From contig JALGQZ010000009.1 in the NCBI GenBank assembly GCA_023105745.1, forward strand, positions 15,920,564 to 15,984,563: 64,000 nt of DNA, written 5' to 3'. Positions within the stretch are counted from its first letter, which is position 1; each line of letters starts with the position of its first letter. The position numbers were made by a program, and so were the translations under genes. The notes beneath the pieces were generated by a model. The model saw only the letters and a list, made by a program, of their open reading frames with translations, searched no databases and was not told the origin of the DNA. Positions 1-12,537 of this stretch are shown here, in pieces. Source of the DNA: Austropuccinia psidii (taxonomy: Eukaryota > Basidiomycota > Pucciniomycetes > Pucciniales > Sphaerophragmiaceae).

Positions 1-2317
1 ATTGTTACTGGCACTACTGAATTGTACACCTTCTATTGGTAATAGATGGTTTTTCCATTCAGGAAGTATAATTTGGAGATAATCTTTGCCAACACAAGTG
101 CAAAATGCTCCTGTATCCAAATTTACTTTGGCTTCAATATCACTCATCAGAACTGATGTGATACAGGATGCTCCAGCAGTATAACCCTTTCCTCTAGCAG
201 GTTTTGTTTTACACATTCTGGAATCTTGGATATTGATCAGGTTGCAGCAATCCTCACTGTACTGTGGCAAGTGGGTATGGACTTCTGTGACCTCAAAGAA
301 AGCTGAAATGTTTTCAATGGGATAGTCCTCCACTGGTGTATCTTCAGAGACTGCAGAATCTTGATCAGACTCTTCTTTCTCCTCAGTACACTCAATGACT
401 TGAACTTCATTGATTTTTGTCTTCTTAGGGCAAGTGTTGGCTAAATGTGAAGTACTTCCACATTTATGACACTTCAAGACAGGTCTTTCTGGTCTTCTTT
501 CTTCTCTAGGAATCTTTGAGACTATTTTGGACTCTATTGGGTTTTTAACCCAAGTTTTACCAATTTTTGTTCTGGTAATGATATCTTCCATAGCATTAAG
601 GTAGTCCTCTGTTGACCAGGGTTCCACACATCTGCTTTTGATAGCATGTTCCAGTTCTCCTCCACACTTTCTTAATATTTTCATATTAATCATAGTGTCA
701 GACATATCTGGGTGTAAAGCAGATAATCTGTCTTTTTGTTTGAAGAACCAAGTAAGTGGTTTGTCTTTTTCTGAGTTAAAAATGGCACTTTCAAAAGCAT
801 TCTCCATTTTAAACCTCCAAGAATTATTGGCCCATTTGGTAATCACTTCAGATTTCCACCAAGACCAGTCATGTTTACCATGACCAATCCTCATTTTGTA
901 ATACCATTTCTTTGCAGTTCTGGTAAACAAACAGTGCAGTTTTCCTACTATGATTTTATCAGGTATATTAAAGTCTTCTTGCAACTTATCAATAGTCCTG
1001 ATGAATTCAATATGGTTGTATTCTCCTTCACCAGAGAATGTTGGCCATTCTTCTAATTTGGGAATATCCTTTGCAGAAATAATATTTTCTCCTAAGAATG
1101 GAGTCAAACTTTCTTTGACAGAAAGTTTTTCTTCAGTCAAAGGTGTAGAATGTCTTGGCATATGTGGTTCATGATTCCTATGAATTTGCTCCACACTTGC
1201 AATTATTTCATTCTTCAATTTCTGCCTCTCACTGTCACTTTTTGCTAAATGTATAGCAAATTGATTGGTGTTCTTAACTATTTGTAAGACATGGTCCTCA
1301 AGAGTTTTAAGTCTATCATTTACTTTAAAAATGGAAGGATCCTCTGTGTCATTATTTTGACATTGGTTCTCAATTCTTTCACAAGCATTGCTAATTGACT
1401 CAAGGGTGACAGTTGTCAATTTATGCCATTCAGAATGTTGCTTGTCATTTTTCTTTAAATCATTGATGTCTAATTTAATTTTCTTTAACTTTGACTCAAG
1501 TTTGCCAATTTCTACATTAATACTTCTATGTACAACAGTTATTTGCGTGGAAAGGTCCTGTTCATCCTTTCCTGCTCCTTGGCTGTGAATTCCATAAGAG
1601 TTCTGGCCATATTGAAGACACTGTCCACAGCTGAAGGTTCCAATTTGGGGATCCTGTACCCTTGTGGGTAAGGTCTGTGCCAATTGGCTTTGCCTTTGCC
1701 CTTGCCTTGATGGTTCTTGGGACCTCTCTGTTTCTTTTGAGGTCCTTTGGGCTTGTCCTTGGATGCTTCTGGAGCTGGTTTGGAGCTGGTAGATGCCACT
1801 GGTGCCTCTGTCTCCAAAGCTGGAGTCATTTCCAACTCTTTCTTCTGGTCTATGGATAAAAGACTTTGGTTCTTCAACCAATTCTTTATCTTTTTGACCT
1901 TGTCTTTGCAAGACAGGGGGCTCCATCCTCCTAAGAGTTCTATGGTCTTCTCCTGACCCAGAAAGCTCTTGATGTGTAAGTAGGAGTTCATGGCCCCCTG
2001 CCAAAGGCTTGGGCAGATTTCCCACTCCTCTTCCTTCGCTGCTCTGAACCAGTTTTTGTACTGGCATTGATATATTTCTATTTCTGCCACCTGAAAGTGG
2101 TTCAGCCCTGGAAATATTACCATAAATCAGTTCAGGCTCAGAATTTACGTCAAAATCTGTTGGTACAGGCCTTGGGGAATGGGGGGCAACTCTGGCATCC
2201 TCCAGATGTGTCTTTCTTGTGGAAGATTTGGTCACTTCTGGATTTGGTCTTGCCTCTTCCTTGTCCACATCCATCTGGTTGGACTGAATAGTTGCTTCCA
2301 TTTCTGGTATGCACCAT
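1..2317 (-). pseudogene. gag-pol: A1 gag-protease reading frame (continues left of window)
   Basis: Gag-Pol polyprotein of A1. The likely start is the ATG at 2317-2315 (Met-Val-His-Thr-Arg), aligned with the A3 start at 24704. One indel between about 2290 and 2149 moves the frame; from there the minus-strand frame has no stop down to base 1. In order: a Gln/Ser/Arg-rich N-terminus (about 2290-1550), a helical region (1540-1150), a capsid-like gag domain with WPTFSGEGEY and KWYYKMR (about 1040-600), a canonical C-X2-C-X4-H-X4-C zinc knuckle (471-430) and an aspartic protease with DTGA (117-106). RT and integrase are outside the window. Neighbouring copies A2 and A3 show the family order PR-RT-RH-IN-chromodomain. 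Called a pseudogene only for the N-terminal frameshift. Confidence 0.85.
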
Positions 2318-2901
2318 TTTCACGTCAATTTAAAGATAAAAGGTGAAAAATATAAGATAAAATACACACCTTTTGGTGGTAATTTAGCTTTTTCTGAGTT
2401 GAATAAGGTGCCTCTTTTAGCAATCTGCACCTCAATACTGTCTTCAGATTCTGCATCTGAAGATTCTGGACTATTGATGTATCTTTTACTGAGTCTGTTA
2501 CCAGCTGCACAGTATTTGATTAAAGACACTTAAAGAGAAAAAAATATGATAAAAGAAATTATTTTTGTGTTTTAAGATATTTTTTAAAAGATTTTTTATG
2601 AATTTTATTATTTTTTAATATTAAAAAAATTATTCTTTTTAAAGAAAAAAAATTAAAATTTAAGATTTTGAATGAAAATCAATTCAGAGTAACTCAAAGA
2701 ATAATTTTATAAGTTTTTGGATGTGAAAAAGCCACGTGTAAAACAGTATAAAATTAAACCAAATTCCTCAATGAAAAAGATTTCCAAAACAATTTCAAAA
2801 ATAAGAATTATTTTGACTTTAAAATGAAAGAAAAAATATTCAATTAATATATTTTAGAGCTTAAAAATATATTAATTAAGGGTACAAGGTTCAAAAAACA
2901 T
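1539..2901 (-). CDS. A1 predicted spliced accessory ORF overlapping gag in another frame
   Basis: Predicted three-exon gene. A possible exon 1 starts at an ATG one base after the primer site (2901-2899) and has only a poor donor (GTACCC at 2885). Exon 2 is 2528-2370, after a pyrimidine-rich acceptor (TTTCTCTTTAAG), and is Ser/Glu/Asp-rich (SPESSDAESEDS). Its donor is AAAAG/GTGTGT. The 66-nt intron ends ACCAG at 2304 and contains the gag ATG. Exon 3 then reads the frame one base after gag. The clearest part is the 194-codon ORF 2123-1539, with WEICPSLWQGAMNS, GGWSPLS, a Lys/Gly-rich stretch and a C-terminus containing NMARTLMEF. The same protein is encoded in A3 (38549-38943), and a relative in C2. 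Two stops (TAA, TGA) interrupt this frame near 2150-2130, so either another small intron or decay must be invoked. Function unknown; splicing is not proven by sequence alone. Confidence 0.55.
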
Positions 2902-2902
2902 G

Positions 2903-2914
2903 GCCAGGCCCCCA
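2903..2914 (-). promoter_or_regulatory. tRNA primer-binding site of A1
   Basis: TGGGGGCCTGGC lies two bases 3' of the LTR end on the minus strand. The same 12-mer occupies the same place in A3 (23979-23990), and a one-base variant does so in C2 (52045-52056). It would pair with a tRNA 3' end reading GCCAGGCCCCCA; the tRNA is not identified. An ATG follows one nucleotide downstream (2901-2899). Confidence 0.75.
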
Positions 2915-2916
2915 AA

Positions 2917-4841
2917 TGTAAGATGTGACTATGAAACTGGTGATAATATTACTATTAATCAACAGTACTATGTCTGTTCTTATGAAATATAATAATAAAA
3001 TATTATTATAACCACAATTAAATAATTAAAAATTATTTCTTTCACATGTTAAGCACTACTAGTGATTTTAACAGTGAGTAAGTAATTGTCTACAAGAATC
3101 AATTACAAGAAGAATTTAATAATAAAAACTTCTTTATTAAAATAATAAAATTATTTTAATATATAATTATCTTTTGCAAGAATAATTATAGTGATAATTC
3201 TTGAAGAAAACTAAATTTTAGAGAAAAACTTTAAGAGTTAAAGATAAATCACTCACTAATATTCCAAAGAGCTTATTGAAAGATAAGATAGAGAGATTTA
3301 GCGTAGAATTGTGGATTTAGAGGATCAAAATGACTTTATAAATGTATTACAACAATATATAGTTGATTTCTATGATTTCACGTCTTTCTGATTGATTCTG
3401 AAAGAATAAAACACTGAAGAAAAGTTTTAACTAATACTTACTTGTTGGTAATACTGATATAAATGATTAATAAGATGATGATGATACGGAAAAAACAGCA
3501 AGACGAGACTTCTTTTAAGTCAACAACAGCTCACAGAGGCGTGCCATGGAGCAAACTGAAAAGCCAGTGAGTGCGAAAACAATAAACCCTTTTGGATTAA
3601 TGATTGCATCATCTGTTGTCACGTAAGATTATCATAATTACTTAATTGATGCTTTTACGTGACTACCAACCCCAATATGGTTAAGAATAAAAGGAGTAAC
3701 ATCTGTAAATCTTCTTTTATTCTAAAATAATCATTGATTTCTCAAAGTTATCAATTTTATTGCCAATTTCATCACAAGTTGTAATTACTGTGAATTTTTG
3801 AAGATTCAGTGTTTCACGTAGAATGGTCAAAAATGGACTGTAAGTAAAACTTTTAATTTTACTAGTAAAACCATAATTCTTTTTGGTTGTACCATAGATA
3901 ATACAGTTATTCATTGGTCCTGAAAGTTTCAGGAAGATTCATTAAGAATTGTATTTTTAATGAATTTTTGAAGTTTTTACCTCATTTCTACATAGAATTG
4001 CAAATAGCAGTATTTTGCTGGTTGCTATGAGGTAAATCAATGAATATGGATCCCAAAAGGGTTTAATTACTCTTTTAGGGTCTAGTAATGGAAAGTCATC
4101 AAAAATTAACGTGGTTACAGGAGTCTAAGTAGCTCATTACCTCCTTGGCACGTCAAAATAGCAGGTTATTTGCTATTTTTCTTAAGATTACAGTAGGTGT
4201 AACTTGGTAACCAAGTTCCCAAAGAGTTTTAGTTTACCAATTGGGCCAAGATGAGCCATGGATCCATGCTCTGGAGCTATCCACGCCTCTGAGGCCTCAG
4301 AAGTTGGGTACCCTGGCTCTCTTTGATGTCTTTTGTCCCCCTTGCTTATTTTTTACGTCAAAAATAGTAATTTAAGCTTAAAGTGAGATATCCACTATGG
4401 GTGTACCAAAATTCCATGTAAGAATACCATGATATTAAGTGCTCAAAACATGCATAACACTATTCTTAGTGTATATGTAACATGGGATTTCTCACTTTCC
4501 CATTATTTTGGCTAAAAATCAAGAAAAACAAAAATTTTCACGGATCTTTTATGTGGTATTAATGATGTGGTATTGAAGTATTTTCCATTTTACCACCTCA
4601 AATACTTAAATTGAGCTTATTCACTCTATGGAGCTACCCTAGGTGAATTTTTGTGTAGAATCCAAATCTGGTCTTAAATCCATGGATTTACTTACTCAAT
4701 AAAAAGTTATTCATCTTTTCTGAAATTGAAAATGATGAATTTTGGATATATGCATGACTTATGAGTTTTGCATAATTCAAAATTTCTTTTTAAGATAATT
4801 GTGGCCTATTTGGGTATGTAAAATATACCTCAAGGCTCACA
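2917..4841 (-). repeat. 5' LTR of A1
   Basis: The 1925-bp LTR begins TGTGAGCC and ends CTTACA on the minus strand. Its ends match those of the A2 3' LTR (8814-11008) and the A3 LTRs (21990-23976 and 44103-46089). The primer-binding site follows immediately at its 3' end, so it is a 5' LTR. It holds AT-rich sequence with no gene. Confidence 0.88.
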
Positions 4842-7800
4842 CTAATACTTGTCCTAAAAAGACAAGAGTTAATGAGATAAATGTTGAAAAAGTGGAAGAA
4901 ACAAAAGAAACTGATGTATCTTTACATGAAAGTGATTCTGAGCCTTCAGAAGAAGAAGAAGCATCAGAACAACTTGGTATAGAAAATATTAATGTTTCTT
5001 TTGAGGTCACTGAGGTACATACTCACTTACCACAGTACAGTGATGAATTTAGGAATCTCATACATGTGCAAGATGCCAAAATGCAAAAAACCAAACCTGC
5101 TAGAGGTAAAGGTTATACAGCTGGGTCATCTTGCATCACTAATATTGTGATAAATAACACAGAAGCCAAGATAAATCTTGACTCAGGTGCTTTTTGCACT
5201 TGTGTTGGAAAAGATTATCTTGACAAAATTTATACCAATCGGCAAGACAAGTTGATGCCAATTGAAGGTGTAAAATTCAGCAGTGCTAGCCAGAACATGC
5301 ACCCTTTGGGTATATTTGAAGCAGCAATAATATTTCCTCATCCAGCAGGGAGTATAAGATTGAAAGCTGAATTTTTTGTTATGAACAATTGTACTTCACA
5401 ACACTTTATACTTGGAAATGATTATCTCAATATCTATGGTATTGATATTAACAATCATAAGGACAGGTATTTCACTATAGGGGAAAATAAAAGGCAAAAA
5501 TTTGCTTTTTCTCTAGAAAGAAAAGAAATTACTGTCATTCAACAAGTAAAGATTGTTAAAAAAGAAAAATTTGTGTCAGATCAGCTAAGTGAAGCACAAA
5601 TTAGTCCTGAATTAACACCAGAAATGAAGGAAGAACTTATTGGAGTTTTATTTCAATATAGAGAAGCCTTTGCTTCTGATAATGAACCACTTGGGGCTAT
5701 AAAAGGCCATGAGGTGGACATTATGCTTAATGTGGAAAGGCCTTATCCACCACTATTAAGGAGACCAGCTTACCCAGCTAGCCCTAGGGCTAGCGAAGCA
5801 TTAGAAAATCATCTTAATGAACTAATGAAACTGGGAGTTCTTAGAAAATTTGGGCACAATGAGGAGGTTGAAGTCACAACTCCAGTAATCATTACTTGGC
5901 ATAATGATAAGTCAAGGATGGTTGGTGATTTTAGAACACTGAATACTTATACTATTCCAGACAGGTATCCAATCCCTAGAATTCATGAGACTTTGACTCA
6001 ATTATCCAAAGCAAGATTCATCACTTCTATGGATGCTCTAAAAGGCTTTCACCAGAATATTTTGACACCTCATGCTAGGAAATTATTGAGAATAATTGCT
6101 CATTGTGGTATTTATGAATATTTGAGGATGCCTTTTGGTATTAAAAATGCACCCTCTCATTACCAAAGAATGATGAATACTATCTTCCCACATGAATTAT
6201 CAGAGGGATGGTTAATCATTTATATTAATGACATTATAATTTGTTCAGAAACCTGGCAATTACATTTGGAGAGACTTTCATTAGTACTTAAGAAAATTCT
6301 ACAAGTGAACATGAAAATTTCTCTTAAAAAATTTAATTTTGGGTTTCATGAGTTAAAAGCTCTAGGACATGTAGTCTCAGGACTAAGCCTTGGTGTTGAT
6401 AAAAACAAAGTGGCTGCAGTTTTACTGAAACAAATGCCCCAGAACAAAAAAGAACTGATGTCTTCCTTAGGTTTTGCCAGTTATTACAGACAACACCTTA
6501 AAGATCTTGCAATCCATGCCAGATCATTATACAGAATTTGTGATCAACAAACTGTTTTTGAAATGACAGAGGAGAGAATTCAAGCATATGATAAAATCAA
6601 GTATGCCTTGACCAATGCACCATTACTATTGATGCCAGATTGGAAACTTCCTTTCAAGCTGTATATTGATGCATGTGTTGATGGTTTAGGAGCTGCTCTT
6701 CATCAAGTTCAAATTGTCAATGACAAGCCTTATGAAGGTCCAATTTGTTTCATTTCAAGACAAATTAAACCTACTGAGGCCAGATATGGAGCTAGCCAAA
6801 TGGAGTGCCTTTGCCTTGTTTGGGCTCTGGAAAAACTTCATTACTATCTTGCTGGTAGTGTGTTTGAAGTAATTACTGATTGTAATGCAGTTAAATCACT
6901 TCTTAACATGAAAACTCCAAACAAACACATGTTAAGATGGCAGATTGCTATACAGGAGTATAGAGGCAATATGACCATAGTACATAAAGCCGGAAATATT
7001 CATAAAAATGCTGATGGCTTGAGTAGATGGGCATTACCAAATACACCTGATAATCCTGCCTAGGTTCCTACCAGTGCAGAACTTCAAATTCCAATTGAAG
7101 GAATTAATATCACAGATGTTGGAACAGAATTCTTTGAAGAAGTTAGGGAAAGCTACAAGCAAGATAAGAATTGTCATATTCTTGCTGCTCTACTTGACAA
7201 AGATTGTAAAGATGCAGCATTGGCTAATTCTCTGGATGACATTTGGAAAACATCTTATGATAATGGAAGATTCCCTTTGTTTGATGGTATACTATATCAT
7301 AGATCTAAACACACATGTGTCATGGTCCTATGTAGTAGAATGTTGATTAACACAATACTACTAGAATGCCATGATGACATTTATTCTGGACATCTGTCTG
7401 AAGACAGAACAATGGAAAGAATTAAGACATGTGCCTGGTGGCCATCTTGGAGAAAAGATGTCATTGAGTACTGTCATAGTTGTGATAGATGCCAGAAAGC
7501 CAATAAAGCTACTGGTAAAAGATTTGGTCTGATGATCCATATCCAAGAACCAAGTACCCCATGGGAAGTGGTTCACATGGATTGGGTAACTGCATTACCA
7601 CCTGGAGGTGATAAGAGTTACAATTCATGTCTTGTTATTGTAGACAGATCTAGCAAAACACAAATCTTTTTACCATGTCACAAAGATGACACAGCTACGG
7701 ATACAGCTCTTTTAATCTGGAATAGAGTAATATCCCATACTGGTCTCTTTAAAAACATCATTAGTGACAGAGACCCAGAATTTACATCAGCCATATGGAC

Positions 7801-8676
7801 TAATTTACATAAGCTTTTGGGTACAAAATTATCATTCTCAACAGCATACCATCCACAAACAGATGGCTTAGCAGAAAGAATGATTCAAACCCTTGAGGAC
7901 ATGATCAGAAGATTTTGTGCTTATGGCCTGGAGTTTAAAGATTCTGCTGGCTTTACCCATGATTGGTGTACTCTTATACCAGCATTGGAATTAGCCTATA
8001 AGACCTCCATCCATGCTTCCACAGGCAAGACCCCTGCAATGTTGGAAAAAGGATGGAACCCCAAACTTCCAGTTGATACTTTGAAGAAAGATCTAGTTGA
8101 TATTCATCCAACTGCTTCAAGCTTTAAGTTGTTGCTTGATAAAGTGAGGCACCATGCAAATCAAAGCATGAATGATGCCTTTGAATATGCTAAGCAGAAA
8201 TGGGATAAAAGTCATAAAACCCCAGAATTCAAAGTAGGGGACTTAATACTAGTTTCAACCTTGAACTTTAATAATATTAAAGGTCCAAAGAAATTGAAAG
8301 ATTCCTTTGCAGGACCATTTATTATTAAAGCCCTTCATGGGACGAATGCAGTACAAGTAGAACTGTCAGGAGAACTGGAAAATAAACATCCAACATTCCC
8401 TGTCAGTCTGGTAAAGCATTACACTTCAAGTGACAAGGAATCATTTCCTTTAAGAAATGAAACACCCTTAGAAGTACCCCCACTGGACCTAAGTGAGGAG
8501 AAAAAGGTACTGAAAGTCTTGAAAGAAAGAAGACTTAGGGGAAAAATGAAAGAGAATACTTGGTCAGGTATAAAAATCCACAACATGAAGATGAGTGGAT
8601 TGTAGAAAACAAAATACCTGATTCCCAAAAGTTTCTCAGAAGATTCAGACATGAGAGAAGACCAATTGCTCAATAA
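4842..8676 (+). pseudogene. gag-pol: A2 pol polyprotein (PR-RT-RH-IN-chromodomain), inactivated
   Basis: Encodes the end of Gag and all of Pol. Seen in order: the last knuckle Cys (NTCPKK), an acidic linker, aspartic protease DSGAFC (from 5180), RT with motif A Asp (MDALKGFHQ, 6032), [11 protein letters not shown], and YIND at 6221-6232 where YIDD is expected, then RNase H with [13 protein letters not shown]. The integrase has an intact HHCC finger (CHSCDRC) and D,D,E residues ([20 protein letters not shown]). An in-frame TAG at 7061-7063 separates RNase H from integrase; A3 has TGG there, and the frame is otherwise continuous over 1.2 kb. A one-base shift near 8552 moves the C-terminal chromodomain-like tail (YLVRYKNP, DEW) to the next frame, ending in TAA at 8674-8676. 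The polymerase Asp loss alone should abolish RT. Confidence 0.93.
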
Positions 8677-8813
8677 AAAGTTTGAATTGTGTGCTTTACA
8701 TACTTGGAAGTATAAGTAGAGAGGTTGGACAGTGGATTATACCCCCCCCAACTAACTTGGGGGTACACTACAAAAGAAAAATTGTGGTACAATTTTTTTT
8801 TGGTGGTAGGGAA

Positions 8814-11008
8814 TGTGAGCCTGTGAGGTATGTATGACATACCCATAAGGCCACAAATGATTTTATAAACAGTTAATTTTGTCTTAAACAGACTTTTTAG
8901 TTGAATTTAAAATAAAAAATAATAAAAAATAAGTATAACTTTTTTTTGGATAAACAAAGTTATAAATATTATGTAATTTTTGGATTCTACACCAAAAATA
9001 ACCTAGGGTACACCCATAGGGTGTTATACCCAAAAGCACTTATTTTTTATGTTATTGGAAGATTTAAGAATCTCACAGTACCAATGTAACTTTTTTAACA
9101 TTTTTTTAAAATTGTTAAATTTAAGCTTAATTAAGCTTAAATTTAAGGTTGCATAAGGTTTATGCAAACTTACCAAAATTTTAGTTAAAATTGAGGTGTG
9201 GTGTATATTTACTGAATTGGCTAAGGATTTGCCATACAGAATGTAAATCCTGCGTGAGCTCAATTTAAAAGGGTTTAAGGCCATAGTATGGCTTTAAATA
9301 AATAAAAGGGCGAAATCCACGCAGAAAGGTGGGACAAAGGAAAAAGACCAAATAGAGCTGGGGTACCCAACTTTTTGGATCTGCAAGGATTCAATTAAGG
9401 TTGTCCACCTGTATTGGAGGATTTTCAACCTTATTTAAGCTTTAAGATTAGACTTTGATCCAACCTTAAGGTTTAAACTGGTTTTATCCCAAGTTGGACA
9501 GGAATTTCAAGCTGCCAAAGGGTAAATCCCAATATGCAGGCTTGAAATCAAGGTTTTAAGAACTGTCAGAGCTTAATTAAGCCTAAAAAACTTAAATAAG
9601 CTTAAAACTTTAAAGTTTCAAGCATTAAAACCTTATCAAAACTTAAGGTTTAGTGTGTTTTGCTATTTTACGTGGAAAAATAGCAATAACTTCAAAAATT
9701 CATTAAAACTCCAATTGTTAATGGATTTGCTTGAAAATTTCACACAACTTAGAATTTAATATTATCAATATATAAATTGAATTTTAAGTATCTTTTATAA
9801 ATAAATTTCCTGGGTAATTAGCCTGGAAATTTACTCTTTTAATTAAACTCAAAGAAATTTATGATTTCTTTAAAAATTAATTAAAAATTGAGTTTAAGAG
9901 ATTTCTACTTGAAACTCTATTTTTAAGTTGTTCATGTGATGAACTTTAATATAAATAAGCTTATTTATATTAAAAACTTAAAATAATTAGTTTAAATGAG
10001 GATTAAAGCTACATGGAGTTAAGAATAACACTGGTAACTTTAAATTGGAAGTAAAAATAAGCTGCCTTAAGTTAAGAACTTTATTTTTAAGCATGGTTTT
10101 TCAGTTTTGACCTGAGCACGCCCTCTACATCCATTATGAATCATGAGAGCTGCTCTGAAGACATAAAAAGAGTCTTTTCATCACTGTTTTTGTCCATCAT
10201 TCAGCATCAATCCAATCATATTAGACATTTAAACAGGTAAAGTTTTATTAAATATAAAATCTTATTATTAGAAGTAAGTCTTAAGTTATTTTTATTATTT
10301 ATTTATTGAAATTAAAGAATTGAAGTCATAGAATTCAGATTATTGTTGTAATCACCAATAATATATTTTATTATATAAAATTATCTTCTTAAATATCTTT
10401 TAAAATCCACAAATTCCTCTAAAAAACTCTTTAATCATCATTTATATTATAAAAAGTTGTTTTATCTTTAAATTTATTGATTTTTGACGTGTTTTTAACT
10501 TATAATTATTATCTAATATTATAACTGTTGTTGTTTGACTTATTATATTAAATAAATCTTATAAGTAAGTTTTCTCTAAAAATTCTATATTTTTTTGTCT
10601 AGTATTAGTTTTTTTTTATATATAGAATTTTCTCTATAAGAATTATTTCTGCACAGTGTGTGTTTTAATTCTTTTATAAATAATATTTATATTATTTATA
10701 AGTGGTTAAATATTTATATTTTCCACGTGTAATTGTCTCATTAAGAGCTTTACACTTCTTATTGTTATAACTGTCAGTGACTATAACAATAATAGAATAA
10801 TTATAATTTATTATAATTATTATATTTTTTTTATTATTATATTATTATAATAATAGTTAAATTTATTTTTTTATATATAATTATTTTTAATAATTATATT
10901 TAAATTTGTGGTTATAATATTTTATTATATTATATTTTTCTACTGAGGACAGTCATAGTACTCTTGATATTGTTACTATTATCAAGAGTTTCATAGACAA
11001 ACCTTACA
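8814..11008 (+). repeat. 3' LTR of A2
   Basis: The 2195-bp LTR starts TGTGAGCC after the purine-rich GTGGTAGGGAA and ends ACCTTACA. The last 70 bp match the corresponding end of the A1 and A3 LTRs (CATAGTACT, TTTCATAGAC). It is longer than the A3 LTRs (1987 bp). Very AT-rich towards its 3' end. Confidence 0.9.
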
Positions 11009-12517
11009 AGCATATTGTTACAACTCCTTCAACAGAATTAAAGGAGCCAATAGCTGGAATCCCAGTGATAGGAGACCTGGTTAGGGGACTATAAGTATAA
11101 TAAACCTTTCCTTATAGATGGAGAACTCTATTAAAGAGAGAAGCCTACTAGTGCCCTCACAGTGATAGATAGAGACCACATATTCCTGATCCTGCAAGAA
11201 TGCCATGACTTCCCCTATATGGGACACATGAGTGAAGACAGGACCAAAGAAAGGGTAAAAAGCACATCTTGGTGGCGTCAATGGGAACAAGAGTTTATTC
11301 AATAAATCAACACCTGTGAGAGATGCCCAAAGGCAAACAGAAAAAATGGGAAGAGATATGGGCTACATCAACATATAGAAGAACAAAAATACCTATGGGA
11401 AACCATCAACATGGACTTGGTTATATGACTAGTCCCAGGGGGAAAGGAAAACTTTAATTCTTTCCTGGTGGTAGTTGATAGGTATACTAAAGGTTCAAAG
11501 ATCCTACCATGTCACAAGGAATATACAGATATGGATACAGCCTTGGTATTCTGAAATAACATCATATCTACCTGTGGAGTCCCTAAGATCATCATTAGTG
11601 ATAGGGACCCAAAATTCACATCATAATTTTGGACCAACCTCTATTACATGCTTGGAACAAGACTTGCATTTTCTACAGCTTATCATCCACAGACAGATGG
11701 CTTAGCTGAAAGGATGATCCAGACAATGGAGGACATCATCAGAAGATTCTGTGCATATGACATGGAATATAATGACATTAAAGGATATACCCATGACTGG
11801 GTAACACTTCTACCAGAAGTCCAGCTGGCTTAAAACACCAACCAGCACTCTACCACAGGGAAATCACCCTCACTGGTAGAAAGAGGGTAGAAGCGCCTCC
11901 TGACTGTGGATCACTTGAAGTAAAATCTGCTGGCTATCCACCCCACAGCCAAAGACTTCTATGAGATGCAGAAGAGAGCATGTGATACAGCTGCTGAGTG
12001 CATAGCTAAGGCCAAAGAGTACAACAAACAGAGGTATGAAAAAACACACATTGAACCAGAATTAAAAGGGGACCAAGTGTTAGTATCCACACTGAACTTT
12101 AATAACCTCAATGGACAAAAGAAGATGAGAGACTCATTTTTGGCACCCTTCACTATCATCAAATTGATAAGGCAAAATGTAGTGGAGGTTAGACTTACAC
12201 AGGAGTCCTCTAGGAAACACCCATTATTCCCAGCAAGTTTGGTCAAAACCTACTTACAGACAGGAGAGGATAAGTTCCACTCAAGGAACAAGACCTATAC
12301 CCCACAAGGCATAGTGGAGGTGGAAGGCTCCCCTTGCCCTGTGAAAAAGATCATCAAGGCCATGAAGATCAGACTGAATGGTAAAGACTAGACACAATAT
12401 TTGGTCAAAAGGCAGATAAGGATAAATGGTTGGCAGAAGATGCCATACCAGATGGTAACCTTCACCTGACAAGATTCAGATCCTCTAGGAGGTCTTAACA
12501 GTTTCATCAATGATGAG
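11009..12517 (+). pseudogene. pol: C1 integrase and chromodomain remnant
   Basis: Degenerate integrase in several frames with many stops. Recognisable pieces are GHMSEDRTKERVKS and WWRQW of the N-terminal finger region, CERCPKAN, DRDPKFTS with a stop beside it, and [15 protein letters not shown], which keeps the catalytic Glu (11675-11730). The C-terminal region EPELKGDQVLVSTLNFNN follows (12050-12100). The last part, around 12390-12480, reads QYLVKRQ and KWLAEDAIPDG, a chromodomain-like tail as in A2 and A3. Sequence before 11009 was displaced by A2. Not functional. Confidence 0.85.
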
Positions 12518-12537
12518 CCTTTTTTGGAGGCAGGGTA

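Larger units (their letters stand above)
1..4841 (-). mobile_element. Ty3/gypsy LTR retrotransposon A1 (5' half, minus strand)
   Basis: Minus-strand element whose 5' LTR (2917-4841), primer-binding site, spliced leader and gag-protease are visible; RT, integrase and the 3' LTR lie left of the window. It is inserted in the gag zinc-knuckle of the plus-strand element A2: A2 coding sequence resumes at 4842 in the middle of the Ala-Asn-Thr-Cys codons of the knuckle, exactly where the A1 LTR ends in ...GGCTCACA. The first 14 codons of the apparent long plus-strand ORF that starts near 4799 are therefore LTR sequence. The gag-protease frame has no stop from 2319 to 1, so this is among the best preserved and probably youngest elements here. 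Confidence 0.9.
4842..11008 (+). mobile_element. Ty3/gypsy LTR retrotransposon A2 (3' two-thirds)
   Basis: Plus-strand A-family element. Its 5' LTR and most of gag lie left of the window, separated by the A1 insertion. The visible part runs from the last zinc-knuckle residues through protease, RT, RNase H, integrase and chromodomain-like tail (4842-8676), then a short purine-rich 3' UTR and the 3' LTR (8814-11008). It interrupts the integrase of C1, which resumes at 11009. Confidence 0.92.

Noticed and set aside
4799..4841. N-terminus of the long A2 ORF, looking like a new Cys/His motif
   Set aside because: These codons are the terminal LTR of A1 read by accident; A2 starts at 4842.
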